From positions 5,534,091 through 5,598,090 of the forward strand of contig NC_061064.1 of the NCBI RefSeq assembly GCF_021917145.1: a stretch of DNA of 64,000 nt. The letters run 5' to 3'. The notes beneath the pieces were generated by a model, which saw only the letters and a list, made by a program, of their open reading frames with translations, searched no databases and had not been told where the DNA came from. Every line of letters starts with the position of its first letter. Positions within the stretch are counted from its first letter, which is position 1. The position numbers and the translations under genes are program-made. The stretch is from Hypomesus transpacificus (lineage: Eukaryota > Chordata > Actinopteri > Osmeriformes > Osmeridae). Shown here one piece after another: positions 1 to 14,498 of this stretch.

Positions 1-2119
1 TCCCCGTCTCCTCTCCTCTGAGCTTCCTCCACTGCCTCTCCTTCTTTCCTCCCTCTCTCTCCATCTCTGGTTTCGTATGCGAGCCCTGAGGGAGTAGGAA
101 TGGGTGAAAGGCAGTCTTGCTGCACCACTGTCACAAAAGACTGGTGAGTCATCTCCACTTATGTCCCCGCTCCCTCCCAAAACACAAAGACGACGCACAC
201 ACTTAAATGCCCCCCCCCCCCTTACCTGCAAGGCCCTCACACACACACACACACACCAACGCATTACATACTGTACCACCATATACTTCGCCATGCATTG
301 TTCCTCGACGTTGTTCCTCTCTGTAGATCCCCAACACACACACACACATCCACACACACACTCCAATAAATAGCCTTCTGCTGGCGACAGAGGCAGAGAT
401 ATCGAGGTATAAAGACAGACAGATCATTGTAGTGAGTCAGACAGTATGGGTAAACACTGATAATGCTCTTGGCCATACACACACACACACCTACCATCAT
501 CTTAGCGCACAAAATTACCCCAGCAAATATCGTTTTCACCCACAAATACACCCACAGAGAGGTGCTCTGACCTGTGAGTGGAGTTAATTTGCTGATACCT
601 CTCGTACCTCGACATTCTAAGTAGTAAGGATGACTCATCAAAGGAGCATGACATAAACAGTGGGACACAACAGAGAGAGATGCAGAAGAGGACAAAAGCT
701 GGAAGAAAGTGGACAGTGGTGGTTGTGGTGTTTTATCATCTGAAATCGTTTGGGACGAATGGAATCAATGGAGATGATGTTAGTGTGTGAACACTTCTTC
801 CTCCATAAGGAAAAAGGGATTGTTGTCATGCAACAGACCACTGCCAAAATAACTGTACACTACCTACCTGACATGAAGGCTAAAAAGACCCATTGGGGCA
901 ATCTCCAATGATCTTTTAACATGATGGTAACAAATGACTTCTTTGCTTCTAATAAGCAAAGACAAAAGAAAGGACATCTGTTCTGCTAGATTGGTGAGCA
1001 GACGAAGATGGATCATTGTTGAACTGCACAGTGTGTAGCTCGTTTCATTAAAAACATAAATCAACTGGGAGGACCTATTGTAAATACTCTGCCGCCATCG
1101 CGTGGCTGATTTTTGCAATAACACTGCAGTAAAAATAAACTCAACGGGCTCGTTTTAAGGAAGCCTACGCTACGAGTTTTTCAGTAAAACGGTAAGTTTT
1201 GTCCCCTATAAACATGTCGTATAGTTTGTTTAGCAACACAGACAGCTCAGTCCCAGCCAGAGGTGTCGTTTTGCATATGCAGAGTTATACGGTGCATCTC
1301 CGTGGGATATTATTGCCTATAGCCTACCTCTTGAGAAAATTACGTGCCGCAAAACCAGCAAGAAGCATCAATCTAATTACAGCTAACCTGCAACTTTTGT
1401 TCAAATAATGTCATTTCCCAGTGATTCATTATGTGCAATTTAATTTTGAACTTCACGTTGTCCTACCATGAGCGCACTCTTTAGTCACTGTTTTTTTTTA
1501 CCTAACTTAGCTTTTGATCCCTCATTTACGCAAGGGTGGTCTAACCGCCTACCAAGACACCACGACACCACTTGTGAAACCCCAAAATGGGAACCCCAAA
1601 ATGGGAATGTAGAGGTTTTTCCAGACATGATCCTTCATATTTGGTACGTGTTAGAAGAGATCACCTTTTCCCGAGGTGCACTCTCACTCTGAAATTTCAC
1701 CTGCGTCCTGCGTGCCGTTGTCCACGGGTGGCCGACCTTTTCCCTCACAGCAGCCGTTCAACCACTGATTGTTCAAAAGGTCATCTCTTTGACTCCATAT
1801 AGGCCTACTACTGCAGCCGGAGAATTCAACCACTGACCAGAGGGAGAGGACAGTTTGTTGTCCCCTGTACACTGCTCCCCTGGGAGGCCTGTGCTGCTGG
1901 TGACAGGGTGTGCCAGGTCACGGGTGACATCGGAGCCCTCATACGCTTGCTCTTTACAGCAAAGCTGCTTGTGAGCCATTCAGACACATCAAATATTAAA
2001 ATGGCCGGAGTTTCCGTTTCGTACTCAGGGAGAGAGGGAGGACAGTGAGAGGGGCAAAAAGAAGGGAGAGAGACTGAGGGTAAACAAAAGAGAAGCGCCC
2101 ATAAGATAGAGAGAGAGAG

Positions 2120-2170
<51 letters not shown>

Positions 2171-2226
2171 GAGAGAGAGAAAAGGCAATAACACAGGCAC
2201 CCTGGGAGGGAGTCGCAGGCGACAGG
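1..2226. other. Non-coding leader region with GA and GT tracts
   Basis: No gene is recognised here. The stretch holds short CA/GT tracts near 238-375 and 478-490 and a GA tract near 2107-2180. A short open stretch near 99-145 ends in a donor-like site and could be an upstream exon of the next gene, but nothing else supports it. The rest shows no recognisable coding or repeat structure. Confidence 0.5.
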
Positions 2227-3797
<1,571 letters not shown>

Positions 3798-4509
3798 GGC
3801 GGAATCTGCCAGAAGACAAGCTATCTACAGTGTCTATCTGTTTTCACTGTCTGTGTACTACTAACTCAGGAAATTCTACCCGACAGTATATGCTTTAATA
3901 ATAATTTATGTTATGTTGGACTCCAGAATGTCTAGACATGTTTTCGATCTTGTATTATACATGAACTATGCAAATCCTGTGTTGTATTACCACTGTGAAG
4001 TCAATAAATGATGTATCATCAAACCTCATATGTGTTTGTGATGTCACAGCTGGACTATGATGTAACCATGGTTCAGTAACATTGAATGGCATGGAGACCA
4101 AATTCCTAGCAGTGTCCTGGTGACTTCCCTTTGACCTGGTGGGTTCCTTGCCCACCCTAATGCCACACCCACACCATGGCACTGCCGTCACAGTCAGCTT
4201 GACTTAGCCTCTCTTCCTGTAGACCAATCTCTGTTTGTCTGTCTGTTCTAACCCTAACTTCCACTGTAACTAGTTCCCTCATGGTCTAGCCCCAACCCAG
4301 CCCCCCAGCACAGTCAGAATACCCCAGCACCTGCTGCCCAGGACCAGGGAGAGCACTGGGGAAGACACTGTTCACTGGAAGTGAACCAAAGAATCCTACC
4401 TCTTTTGTGTTGGTGTTCAAGCAAAACCCATTTTCTATCCATTTTATGTTCCTGACAAAACACATTTGACAGAATTTGAGCAAGTCTCAGATCAGGTCAG
4501 AGGGGCAAG

Positions 4510-6785
4510 ATGGATGAGGAGCTTGTTCCTGAGGGTGATGCCAATCCTGAGGTAGACGAGGAGGAGGAGGACGAAGGGTTGGGTGTGGAAGACGAGCCTG
4601 GGGGGGAGGAGGAGGAGGAGGGGGAGGAGAGAGAGGATGACGATGACGATGAGAATGAGGAGGACGAGGATGAGGAGAACGATGAGGACGATGAAGAGGA
4701 AGAGGATGAGGGGGTGGGGATGGTCGAGGAGCGTGGGGGTGCGGAGGAAGAGGATGAAGGGGTAGGGATGGTCGAGGAGCGTGGGGGTGAAGAGGAGGAG
4801 AGAGAGGAGGATAACGAGAATGAGGACGAGGATGAAGAGAACGTTGAGGACAATGAGGAGGAGGAGGATGAGGGAGTCGGGATGTTCGAGGAGCGTGGGG
4901 GTGAGGAGGAGGATGAGAGAGAGGAGGAAGACGAGGACGAGGAGGACGAAGAGCATGAGGAAGAGGACGAGAAGGAGGAGGAGGAAGAACCTGACAACAA
5001 TGGCGACACCGATGAGGATGACGATGAGGAAGACGAGGAGATAGCGGTCCACGGCTGGGGCTTCCTGCCGTCCGTGTGTTTGTGGCGGCTATTCTGGTGG
5101 CTCCGCGACCAGGACCGCATGCGCGCCAACCTGGTGTGTCGTCACTGGCACGCCGTGATGCGTTCCCCCTCCCTCTGGCGCTTCCGACGCTTCCATCTAT
5201 CCGGGCGCCTGAACAGGTTCCGTCGGTCGGAGCCCTTGACCACCCTCACCTACGCGCGCCACCTCGGGGGCTACCTGGAGACGCTGGAGGTGTGTGTGTC
5301 ATCTCCCCACAGCTCAATGGTCGCCCGCCGACTGCAGTACACACTTCGAGGGCTGCTGGACGAGCTAACCAGGTCAGATAAGAAGTGTTTGTGTGTGTCC
5401 AGGGTAGAGTGAGAAGACAATGTCTGTGAATAAAAAGTTAGTCGATTCACTCCTCTTTTCGTGTATGGTTCTCTCGCTCCAGGGCGGGCACCCGGCTACG
5501 GTCCCTGTCCGTGACCGGGCTGGAGCTGGACCGGACAGGCTGGCCTCGGGCTGTCCGGGGGTCCCTGGTCCGCTGCCTGGCTCACTTCTTCCGGAGAGGG
5601 GCCTCCCAGCTGGGCTCTGTCAGCCTCAAGGGGGCCCGTGCCTCGCTTCGACAGGTACATGTTAAAAAAGTGTACATTTACTGCTATATCACTAGTTCTA
5701 CTGGTTATGATTAACATTAACGCTCCGAACGTACATACCATGTAATGTGTATTTGGTGGTATGTAAACACAAAGATAGTACCTTGAAATACAGATGGTTT
5801 TATTCAATGGAAGCTAATTAGGAATGCCAGGTCATTGATGATTTATCTTTACTGGTCCTCGCTCCACAACTTCCTCTTTCGTCCCGCTCTCTGCCCCAGG
5901 GAATGGAGTTGCTCTCTGCCCTGTCACAGTCCCAGCAGCACCAGTACCTGCGCGGACGCCCCGGAATCGCCTCTCTGGACCTGGATGACTTCTTCTCAGG
6001 GCCCCTGCCTGTGCACCTCCACCCCAGGCTTCCCCTGGCCCTGCACAGCCTGAGAGGCCTAAGCAGCCTGGGCCTCAGTTACTCCTGCCTCTCCGACGAG
6101 CTGCTCCAGGCACTGGGGCAGAACGGCTGGGGCCGGGGGCGGCGGGGCCGGGGCTACGGATGGGGGAGGGAGAGGGGTATGTTGCGGAGTCTGAAGCTGA
6201 GGTGCCATGTCAACGAGGCTCACTCACAGGTGGGGAGGCTGAAGGAGGGAAGGGCTGGAGGTCTTGAAGCTTATTCTGAGAAGGAAAGAAAAAGACATTG
6301 TAAACAATGTGAAAACTTCCATCTCTCTCTCTTTCTATCTGTATTTCTTCATCATCCATCTGTTTACCCGTCCTCCCTGTGCCCAGGTGGTGTGCGACAG
6401 CTCGTGGGAGGGCTTGGTGGAGAGATGCCCGAGGCTGGAGGTCCAGCTACACGTGGAGCAGGTGGTCAACACTGACAGGCTGGGTAGGGTGCTCCTGCCC
6501 CAGGTCCCCCTCACCGACTACAGCATGACCTCCTGCTACTTCACCGAGTCGGACTGGAGCGCCAAGCCCGTCCTCTCAGAAATGCTGCCCCAGTACTGGG
6601 ACAGGCTCCAGGTGACCGGGGGAGGGGGCGGTTTGGTGGTTTGGGACGGAGGATGGGGGATGGAGGGTGGGGGGAGGGAGAGAGGGTTGTTAGTGATGTG
6701 GGAAAGAGAGCAGGGCACCAGAGGGAGATGGCTCGGGACAGGTGACAGGGTGAGGGGTGAGAAGAATGTGCTGTGTGTGAGTGTG

Positions 6786-6820
<35 letters not shown>

Positions 6821-7534
6821 GGGGGGGGGAGGGAAGGAGGGAAATGGCAAATGGCAGAGGGAGGGGGCAAAGGGCAGAGGGAGGGGGCAGAGGGCAGTGG
6901 GAGAGGCAAGGAAAAGGAAGGGAGTATACATGGTTGAAGAAGGGGGAAAAGACAGAGAACAGAGAAAAACATTGGTCTAATTCAGTGGTTCTCAACCCTG
7001 GTCCTCAGGGTTCACCCGATTCAAACTAATGTTTGTTATCAGACTTCTACTGAGCTAGATAACGACTCGATCATTTGAATTAGGCGGGTTGAAGCAGGGA
7101 AACATCTCAAATTTGCAGGACAGGGGTCCCTGAGGACCAGGGTTGAGAACCCCTACATTTGTGCATATTCAAATCAAAGACGACACGGCTCCCTCATTGA
7201 GACCAAGCCCGTGGCTTTAACCCTGCCCCCGTCCTCTCACCTGCCTTGGCCTTTTGCAGCATGTGACCTTGGACCTGAATAACTGCCACGAGTCACTGGA
7301 TGAGGAGCTGCTGGAGCTTGTGGAGGTGTGTGTGTGTCTGCAACACCTGACGGTGTGGGCCTTCTTGGAGATCCACACGGTGGAGCAGCTCCTGCAGGCC
7401 AGGCTGGAGAAGAGGACGTCCCTGAACACCCTGAAAGTACACATGCATGTGCACACACAGAAACACACACTAGTAGGAGGATGAGGAGGAGGATGATGAT
7501 GGTGGTGGTGGTGATGATGATGATGGTGGTGATG

Positions 7535-7567
<33 letters not shown>

Positions 7568-7574
7568 GTGGTGG

Positions 7575-7608
<34 letters not shown>

Positions 7609-7645
7609 GGTGGTGATGATGATGATGATGATGATGGTGATGATG

Positions 7646-7698
<53 letters not shown>

Positions 7699-7700
7699 GG

Positions 7701-7738
<38 letters not shown>

Positions 7739-7917
7739 GTGGTGATGAGGATGATGGTGGTGATGATAATGATGATGATGATGTGATCCAGGTGAGGATC
7801 TACTCCGTGTCGGACGACAACCAGGAGGCGGAGGAGGAGCTGGAGGAAGTGCTGTGCCGATACACACACCTGACGGCTGTGTTACACTTCTCTGCTAGCA
7901 TCCAACCCATCATATAA
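4510..7917 (+). CDS. fbxo39: F-box only protein 39, with expanded acidic N-terminus
   Basis: Six exons: 4510-5372, 5483-5654, 5900-6229, 6387-6611, 7260-7436 and 7792-7917. Phases agree and give 630 residues, against about 442 in human FBXO39. The F-box begins near residue 183 (WGFLPSVCLWRLFWWLRD) and is followed by the family's leucine-rich C-terminal region; NCHESLDEELLELV and the region ending in VWAFLE match the human protein closely. FBXO39 is a substrate adaptor of SCF-type ubiquitin ligases. Residues 1-179 are almost entirely Glu/Asp and include three near-identical units built on DEGVGMVEERGG, an expansion absent from the mammalian protein as I recall it. The start ATG is the first in the frame and follows a stop. 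An AATAAA lies at 7968-7973, about 51 bases after the stop. Confidence 0.92.
6788..6832 (+). repeat. (GT)n-(G)n tract
   Basis: GT dinucleotides running into a poly-G tract inside intron 4 of fbxo39. G-rich purine repeats follow to about 6935. Confidence 0.85.
6984..7154. mobile_element. Short inverted-repeat MITE, hAT-like, copy A
   Basis: The ends are inverted repeats: left AGTGGTTCTCAACCCTGG, right end the complement with one or two changes. Related copies lie at 9864-10016 and 40986-41190. No open frame is present, so it is non-autonomous. No clear target-site duplication is seen at this copy. It sits in intron 4 of fbxo39. Confidence 0.75.
7494..7782 (+). repeat. (GAT/GGT)n trinucleotide repeat in fbxo39 intron 5
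   Basis: About 290 bases of alternating GAT and GGT blocks, ending ten bases before the last fbxo39 exon. Every frame is open on both strands, giving spurious poly-Met/Val on plus and poly-His/Ile on minus. Exon 6 starts after GATCCAG at 7791. Confidence 0.93.
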
Positions 7918-7979
7918 CCACACACACACACTCAATACCAACATGTACCATTGGAACAAAGAAATACAATAAAGAGACT

Positions 7980-9064
7980 CCATTCCAAGCCAAGGCAGGG
8001 CTTGGGTTCACATGATCAAAGATTGTTTATGGGAATCGATCACAGTATTCAGGGGAAATAGTTGATCTGCTATCTGCATCCACAGAAACAAGGGGTTGTT
8101 GTAAAACAACTTTAAATGGATATCCCATAACTGCAGGGGCTCTGTTTTCTCTTGGACAGAGTTATTGTTAGCTCAGTAGTTTGCCCACGCTGAGGTCCAT
8201 GTGTCTTCTACTGTGTCTCGTTTGTGAGTGTATTAATAGTGACGTGTGTGTCTTGCTGCATGCTCTATGTTTAACATTCAGGCCCTAGCCATGCCATTCC
8301 ACTACTTTGACAGTGACACGAGCACACACACACATATTTCACATAGAAATGTGCGCATTCACACATTCACGCTCCTCCCTCTCTCCCTCGCGGACCATAG
8401 ACAGTGACCCAGTTCCTTTGTAGAGGGGGGTGGGGGCAAGAGGGGGGGGGGGTGGGGTGTTCAGAGTGAGGGCAGTGTTGTAAGTAAAGGCATTCTCTGG
8501 CACAATACACAAAATACAAGGAACAAACAAACCATTTATAAGTACATGAAGCAGTAATTTATTCATATTTCACATTGGTTAGGAGAGAAACTCGAATGTA
8601 GCCAACCTGCTTGAGTTGTTGATTGTGGAGTGTAAAACCAAACAGTAGATCGACCACTTTCATCAATAATATATATTATATCATAAAGCACTACCTAATT
8701 TTTTATATAGCTTACCGACCATACTATTAGCTTGACTTTAACCAATCAAATATGTACATGACAGTGGCTCCAGATCACCAAAGCAGTCACGTCATTGGAC
8801 GCCAGAGCTCGTGAATATTTATAGGTCAGAATAATGGAATAATTACCCGTGTAAGCCAATGGCGTCGTCTGTAGCCTTCTGATGGTTATAATATTCAAGA
8901 AGCTCAGCCCTGGCGAGATCCACTTTAACAACGGGAGTGTTTCGTCCGTATTGTTGAGGTTAACTGTCTGGACTTTATTTGTCTGTCTGTGGATGATTTG
9001 GTTGAGCTAGCTATAGCTAGCAACATTTGATATATTTGTCAGCATCAGAGACCTAGTGTGACTC
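7980..9064. promoter_or_regulatory. fbxo39-slc25a1 intergenic region and slc25a1 promoter side
   Basis: No coding sequence is seen. Poly-G tracts occur near 8422-8455. The last 350 bases before the slc25a1 start contain several CCAAT/ATTGG motifs (near 8743, 8787 and 8858). No TATA box is convincing. Assignment as a promoter rests on position only. Confidence 0.4.
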
Positions 9065-10044
9065 ATGTCGTCGCTACTAAAACCGTTTTCGGTAACGGAC
9101 GGACCGTGTGAGAGCAGTGGTCTAAGACAAAAATGCTCCACCGTTCCTGCGTCGCACTCCCAGTCTCTTACCTGCAATCCATCCCAGCATGTTGGTACTC
9201 CAACTGTCGTTGATGCATCTCGTTCGTCTCCGATCTACCAGTCGTACTCGGCCAGAAGGACACTGGCAGCTGCTTCAATCGGAGGGAGAAAAATCACCCA
9301 TCCTGGAAAAGCCATTCTTGCAGGTGAGTTTGCTGACACATTTCCAGCCGGTCATTCGATTCACTTTGCACAGCGGTGAACCGCATAATCTAATTATGTA
9401 GTTGCTTTCCTAGCTAGTGGAATTGGGTTAGGAAATCAAGAACGCATTCATAAATACAGTACATCTCTGCGCCTATCCCAAGGCCCGCAGCTACTATTAG
9501 TTTACAGGCTATTCCAAATAAACATTTAAATCAACATGGAGTAGGCCTTGTCGTTTTTCTGTTTTCAGTTTTCTAGCTTTCTGTATTTGGGAATTGTAAG
9601 TTTGTTGTGTTTAAATAGATTCATAAATGTAAAATTCGTTTTGCAATTCAATAACCAGTCCACACTTTTGTAATTTTTCATTGGTATAGTTGTCATAATG
9701 TCCTCCCACCTTAATAGAGAAGAACTTTAGACTGGTAACAACATAGAACTTGCAGCATTTTTGTTACATGATAATTCGATCATCTGTTTTTATTTGTCAT
9801 TTTAGGGGACCCCCCTCAAGGGGTTGCAAACTGATGAAGTGACAAAGGTCAAGTCTCTAAACCAGTAGTTTTCAACCCTGGCTCAGCGGATGTTTCCCTA
9901 CTCCAAAACCATATTCAAATGAATGGTTGGTTTAAATCAGGTGTGCTGGAGCAGGGAAACATCTAAAACATGCAAGACAGTGGGCCCTGGACCCAGGACC
10001 AGGGTTGAAAAGCACTGCTCTTAAACACAAGCCTGTCTAACCCC

Positions 10045-10082
<38 letters not shown>

Positions 10083-11847
10083 CCTCCCTCTCACACTCTA
10101 TGCAGGTGGTATTGCAGGGGGTATAGAGATTTGCATCACCTTTCCTACAGAATATGTCAAGACCCAGTTACAGCTGGACGAGAGGGCTAATCCACCACGA
10201 TACAGAGGCATAGGTACAAAGTATTTTATGTGTGTGTGTTTTACCTCCAGTCTCTCATTCTGTTCAAGGTGCAATAGGAAGTCACTCAGTGTGTGTGTGT
10301 GTGTTGTGAACAGGAGACTGTGTGAAACTGACAGTGCAGGACCATGGTCTTAGAGGTCTGTATCGAGGCCTCAGCTCCCTGCTCTACGGCTCAATCCCCA
10401 AGTCTGCAGTAAGGTACGGCAAACACACACACTTCGATGCTCTCATCTTTTAGACTCGCGTTATCGTCCTGCTCACCCTTTCTCTCTCGCTCGCTCTCTC
10501 GCTCTCTCTCTCCCAGGTTTGGGACGTTTGAAGTGCTTGCCAACCCCATGCGGGATGCCACCGGTCGCCTAGACAACACGCGGAGCCTCTGGTGTGGTTT
10601 GGGGGCTGGGATAGCCGAGGCCATCATCGTAGTTTGTCCAATGGAAACCCTCAAGGTGGGTGGGGGCCTGAGTCACTACCGGCACAGTTTAAACTGAGGT
10701 GAGGATTTCTTGGAAATGGATTTACACCATGGCTCTTCAACCCCTCCTTTTTCAGGTGAAGATGATCCATGACCAGTGTTCCCTCCAGCCGCGCTACCGA
10801 GGGTTTTTCCATGGTGTCAGAGAGATCATCAGAGACCAGGGTAAGACCAACCGACAGACAGACACAGACTTACAGACACAGACTTACAGACACAGACTGA
10901 CAGACACACAGACAGACAGAGACTAACAGACACAGACCAACAGACAGACAGACAGACTGCCCTGACAGTCTCCAACACTGCTTCCATTGTCAACTTGTGG
11001 CCGGCAGAAGGAAACAAAAGCTTATCTAAAGAATTGCGAGGATGATGTTGAAGTTGTCTGTGCAGTGCTGTAAGGGTGTGTATCGTGCCGCTGAATTTGT
11101 CGTGTGTGTGCAGGTGTGCGGGGAACCTATCAGGGTTTGACTGCCACTGTGCTGAAACAGGGATCCAATCAGGCCATCCGATTCTACGTGATGAACTCTC
11201 TGCGCAACTGGTACAAAGGTGAGAGGCCAACTCGCTTAAAACAAGCCTTTTGATTGGCTGAAGGAGACCTAAGCCAAACAGAACAACATCCTATCGTAAG
11301 AAAAGATTGTATCACTCTGACCCTATGGTTTGGTCTCCTAGGTGATGACCCCCATTGTGAGATGCACCCGATCGTCACGGCGATGTTTGGAGCGACTGCA
11401 GGGGCTGCCAGTGTGTTTGGGAACACCCCTCTGGATGTGGTCAAGACCAGGATGCAGGTGTGTGACGCACACACACAACTTGTGTGAAATGTTAGTACAA
11501 GTAATACTTTCCAATACTATGTGTGTTAAATATGTGTGTATGTGTGCGTTGTAGGGATTAGAGGCTCATCGCTACACAAGCACGGTGGACTGTGCTTTTA
11601 AGATTCTGAAGAACGAGGGACCACAGGCGTGAGTACCTCCAGAACCATCAGATGAACCATCTGGAACAGCCACAGGATTCTCCTTTCTGGTCCCATAACC
11701 ATCTCTCTCTCTGTCTCTCTGTCTCTCTCTAGGTTCTACAAGGGCACAGTTCCCAGACTGGGCCGGGTGTGTTTGGATGTGGCCATAGTCTTCGTTCTCT
11801 ACGAAGAAGTGGTCAAACTGCTCAACAACGCCTGGAAGACCGAATGA
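9065..11847 (+). CDS. slc25a1: Mitochondrial citrate transport protein SLC25A1
   Basis: Nine exons: 9065-9323, 10106-10213, 10314-10413, 10517-10655, 10756-10840, 11114-11218, 11342-11457, 11555-11628 and 11733-11847. All phases agree and give 366 residues. It exchanges mitochondrial citrate for malate across the inner membrane and so feeds cytosolic acetyl-CoA. The three carrier signatures are visible as [16 protein letters not shown] and PLDVVKTR. From [20 protein letters not shown] onward the match to human SLC25A1 is near continuous. The first ~75 residues are Ser/Thr/Arg-rich and about 55 residues longer than in human, resembling a cleavable targeting presequence. Teleosts usually carry two paralogues and I cannot tell which this is. 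An AATAAA at 14267-14272 is the best 3' end seen, implying a UTR of about 2.4 kb. Confidence 0.96.
9864..10016. mobile_element. Short inverted-repeat MITE, hAT-like, copy B
   Basis: Left end AGTAGTTTTCAACCCTGG and right end the inverse complement of AGTGCTTTTCAACCCTGG. It belongs to the family of 6984-7154 and 40986-41190. It lies in slc25a1 intron 1. Confidence 0.72.
10046..10082 (+). repeat. (CT)n tract before slc25a1 exon 2
   Basis: CT repeat that merges with the polypyrimidine tract of the exon 2 acceptor at 10105. Confidence 0.85.
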
Positions 11848-14480
11848 ACCAATCAGGGCGCAGCAGAGAGAAGAGTAGGCGGGTAGGAGCAGACAGACAA
11901 CCAATCCCAGACCAGCCCCTAACCCCCTGACCCAATGTCTGAATGAGATGAGATACAGTAAGATAAGTCACAATTTAGCTTTGTATGGCCTGTCTAGATT
12001 ATAGAGCTGGCACCATGGACATACATTCCCTGTTCATTTCAATGATTTGATCTGTGTGAGGGCGGGAGTCAGTGGCTGAACGGTTAGGGAATCGGGCTGG
12101 TAATCAGAAGGTTGCCGCTTCGATTCCCGGCTGTGCCAAATGACGTTGTGTCTTTGGGCAAGGCACTTCACCCTACTTGCCTCGGGGGGAATGTCCCTGT
12201 ATTTACTGTAAACACACTGGATAAGAGCGTCTGCTAAATGACTAAATGTAAATGTGTGCACCCGACCATCTGATACTGTCAGATACAGTCCAGGTCTTCG
12301 TTCGATCGGGATTGGTTGTCTCTCTAGGCTCTAAACAGGTGTGGACCAACCCCCTCCCCCCTGGTTCCAGCTAACCTCTCACCTCTCAGCCTACTGAATA
12401 TAGTATAGGGAACCAAATGGCTTGACCAAGGGGCACTTCAGAGATCAGCGTGGGGGTGGGGGATATGTGCACACTCGTGCCCCTGAACAAACGTGGGTGG
12501 GTGGAGGGAGGGATAGAGGGATAGAGGAAAGATCTAGAAGACGGATAGGGGAAACTGTTGGGGTGGAGGAGAGAGGTTAGCCTACACCGTGTCCAACGCA
12601 CAACGACATCAGAAATGTGTCTGTATATCAAGCTTTCCTTGGGCCTCTTCGCTGGAGGTGAGCAACTTCTCTGTCAAACCATGCAAGTGTCTTCTGATTC
12701 ACCCAGCTCTTACACAGAAAATTCTGGCAAAACGAAAGAGTCTACCTGCAGCTGCTCAGCAAACGTCAATCTGGATTAGAGTTTTATCGGGCACAGATTA
12801 ATCCTAGTGTGAAAACGAAGAATCCACATATAGCATATTTCCAAAACTGCTTAATCTGTGTTGTAGATTTTATCTTTTCATTGCTCTTCAGTTTGATGGA
12901 TCTTTAAAGGATTTCTTGTATTCACACACACACGGCTGTTTGTGCACATGTACCTGGTGTGTTTATTGCCATGTAGCTTGGGTGAGAGGGTTACTTCTCA
13001 TGTCATGCATGTTTGGGGAAAAAACAGCATAACCCTAACAAAGTAGCTAAACAACATGCGTATTTTCCCAGGTTGTCTTGGTAATGCACTTAAAGCTACG
13101 GTTCATTGCAGGGTTAGGGTCAATTCTGTTTACATTAGCCAAGTCAGCAATTTTGTCTGAATTTAATTGTCTAAAATATTATATTATTTTATTTAAATGA
13201 TTGCAACAGAATTGATTCCAATCCGGGTTCATTGTATTCCTGCTGTCACTATAAACGACGGTGTCTTTTCTGCATATGTCATGTCTGTGGATGTAGGACA
13301 GCAGAATTAAGCCAGAGGTCTAATGTATCACATTTGTTGGAGTTTAACTGATGGGACGGTTCCGGTGGACCCGGTGCACCAAATCAATGTCACCTCTATG
13401 TACCAGGCAGTTTAGGAAGGACTTACAGAATCAGGCTGTATGTTCTGTAGCACCTGGTTCGTGCTAAGTGACCTGCTGTAGCGTTGCTATACTGTACCTA
13501 GCGACCAATCTGGTCTGTTGCAGCTTTCCGAAACTCCACATTTAAGTGAGACAACTGTTATTTTCTTTCTTGAAATCTTTTGTGATTTGAAATTTCAAGC
13601 TAACACATCAAAACAATGTAAAAGCTTTCCATATAGCACAGAGGCTTGCTTGATATCGTTTCATGTACAGTCCAGGCTAAAGTGTCAGGCGCTACTGTAC
13701 TTCTGGCCATAGATGTTCCAGCGTTAGCCTAACTGCTGTGGATAGGTTTGGTCCAAAGACAAGCCCCTCAGCCCAGGTCCTCTGTACCACACACCTTCAA
13801 GTTTCCCTGCCCAACCCCAGTCACCGGAAGATATCTCCCATGCTAAAACAACCCTGACAGTCCACAGATTCAATTCATATTAAAGTTCACATACTGAGGG
13901 CACTAAGAGAATACTTGTCTTAAACTGTACTTCTGTCTTTTTTGAACTAATGCACAATTTCCAATTGTTGATTTATGGATTTAAATGTTTTTACATGTTT
14001 TTATATAAATATGTCTGCACTGTCTTGTCACTAAAAATTCTAGTGAAGATAATCCAATAATATATTTAGTTGGTCATTTACTTGATCTGGATTCGTCCAA
14101 ATATCTCCCCACTAATGTCATAGCTGGGCCAACAGACTGATTGACAGATCAAACATCCAATCAAAGCCCAAGATAGTTGACTGACCCCCATCAAGTGGAT
14201 TGCGACATGCAGGCTTGAGCGCAATAGATCAGATTAACATAACCCAAAACTGCTTATCTGCTTCTAAATAAACTTGTAACTAAATATTTTTGCATAGTTG
14301 TTTGGTGTTCATCTTGTCTCTCTGTCATTGGGCAGTCTGTTTAGAATGAGTGAGGAAATACACTAGTCCTACTTAATTAGATTATACCCCTCCATATACA
14401 ACAGCATATTTATCAAGGTGAACAATAATCTTTGGTTTTCACAATGATCTCACACAAATGCCAGAAATATATAGTATATT
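11848..14480 (+). other. slc25a1 3' UTR / intergenic DNA
   Basis: No further coding exon is recognised. The stretch includes one SINE (12067-12253) and otherwise AT-rich unique-looking DNA. An AATAAA at 14267-14272 may end slc25a1 transcripts about 220 bases from the opposing nle1 end signal. Confidence 0.45.
12067..12253 (+). mobile_element. tRNA-derived SINE, copy 1
   Basis: The head reads as a tRNA-like region with A box (GTGGCTGAACGG) and B box (GGTTGCCGCTTCGATTCCC), followed by a unique body and the tail GGATAAGAGCGTCTGCTAAA. Two further copies lie at 20114-20295 (+) and 40421-40609 (-). The tail resembles the LINE-derived 3' ends shared by many teleost SINEs. Confidence 0.88.
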
Positions 14481-14492
14481 TGAAGGTATAAC

Positions 14493-14498
14493 TTTATT
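14493..14498 (-). terminator. Polyadenylation signal of nle1
   Basis: AATAAA on the minus strand, about 790 bases past the nle1 stop. The 3' UTR 14480-15284 contains pyrimidine-rich tracts and no open frame of note. Confidence 0.6.

Noticed and set aside
4492-5129. Minus-strand Ser-rich and Leu-rich frames over 180-210 codons
   Set aside because: Shadows of the Glu/Asp-rich first exon of fbxo39.
7217-7869. Minus-strand poly-His and poly-Ile open frames
   Set aside because: They are the complement of the (GAT/GGT)n repeat in fbxo39 intron 5; the real exon boundaries on the plus strand flank it.
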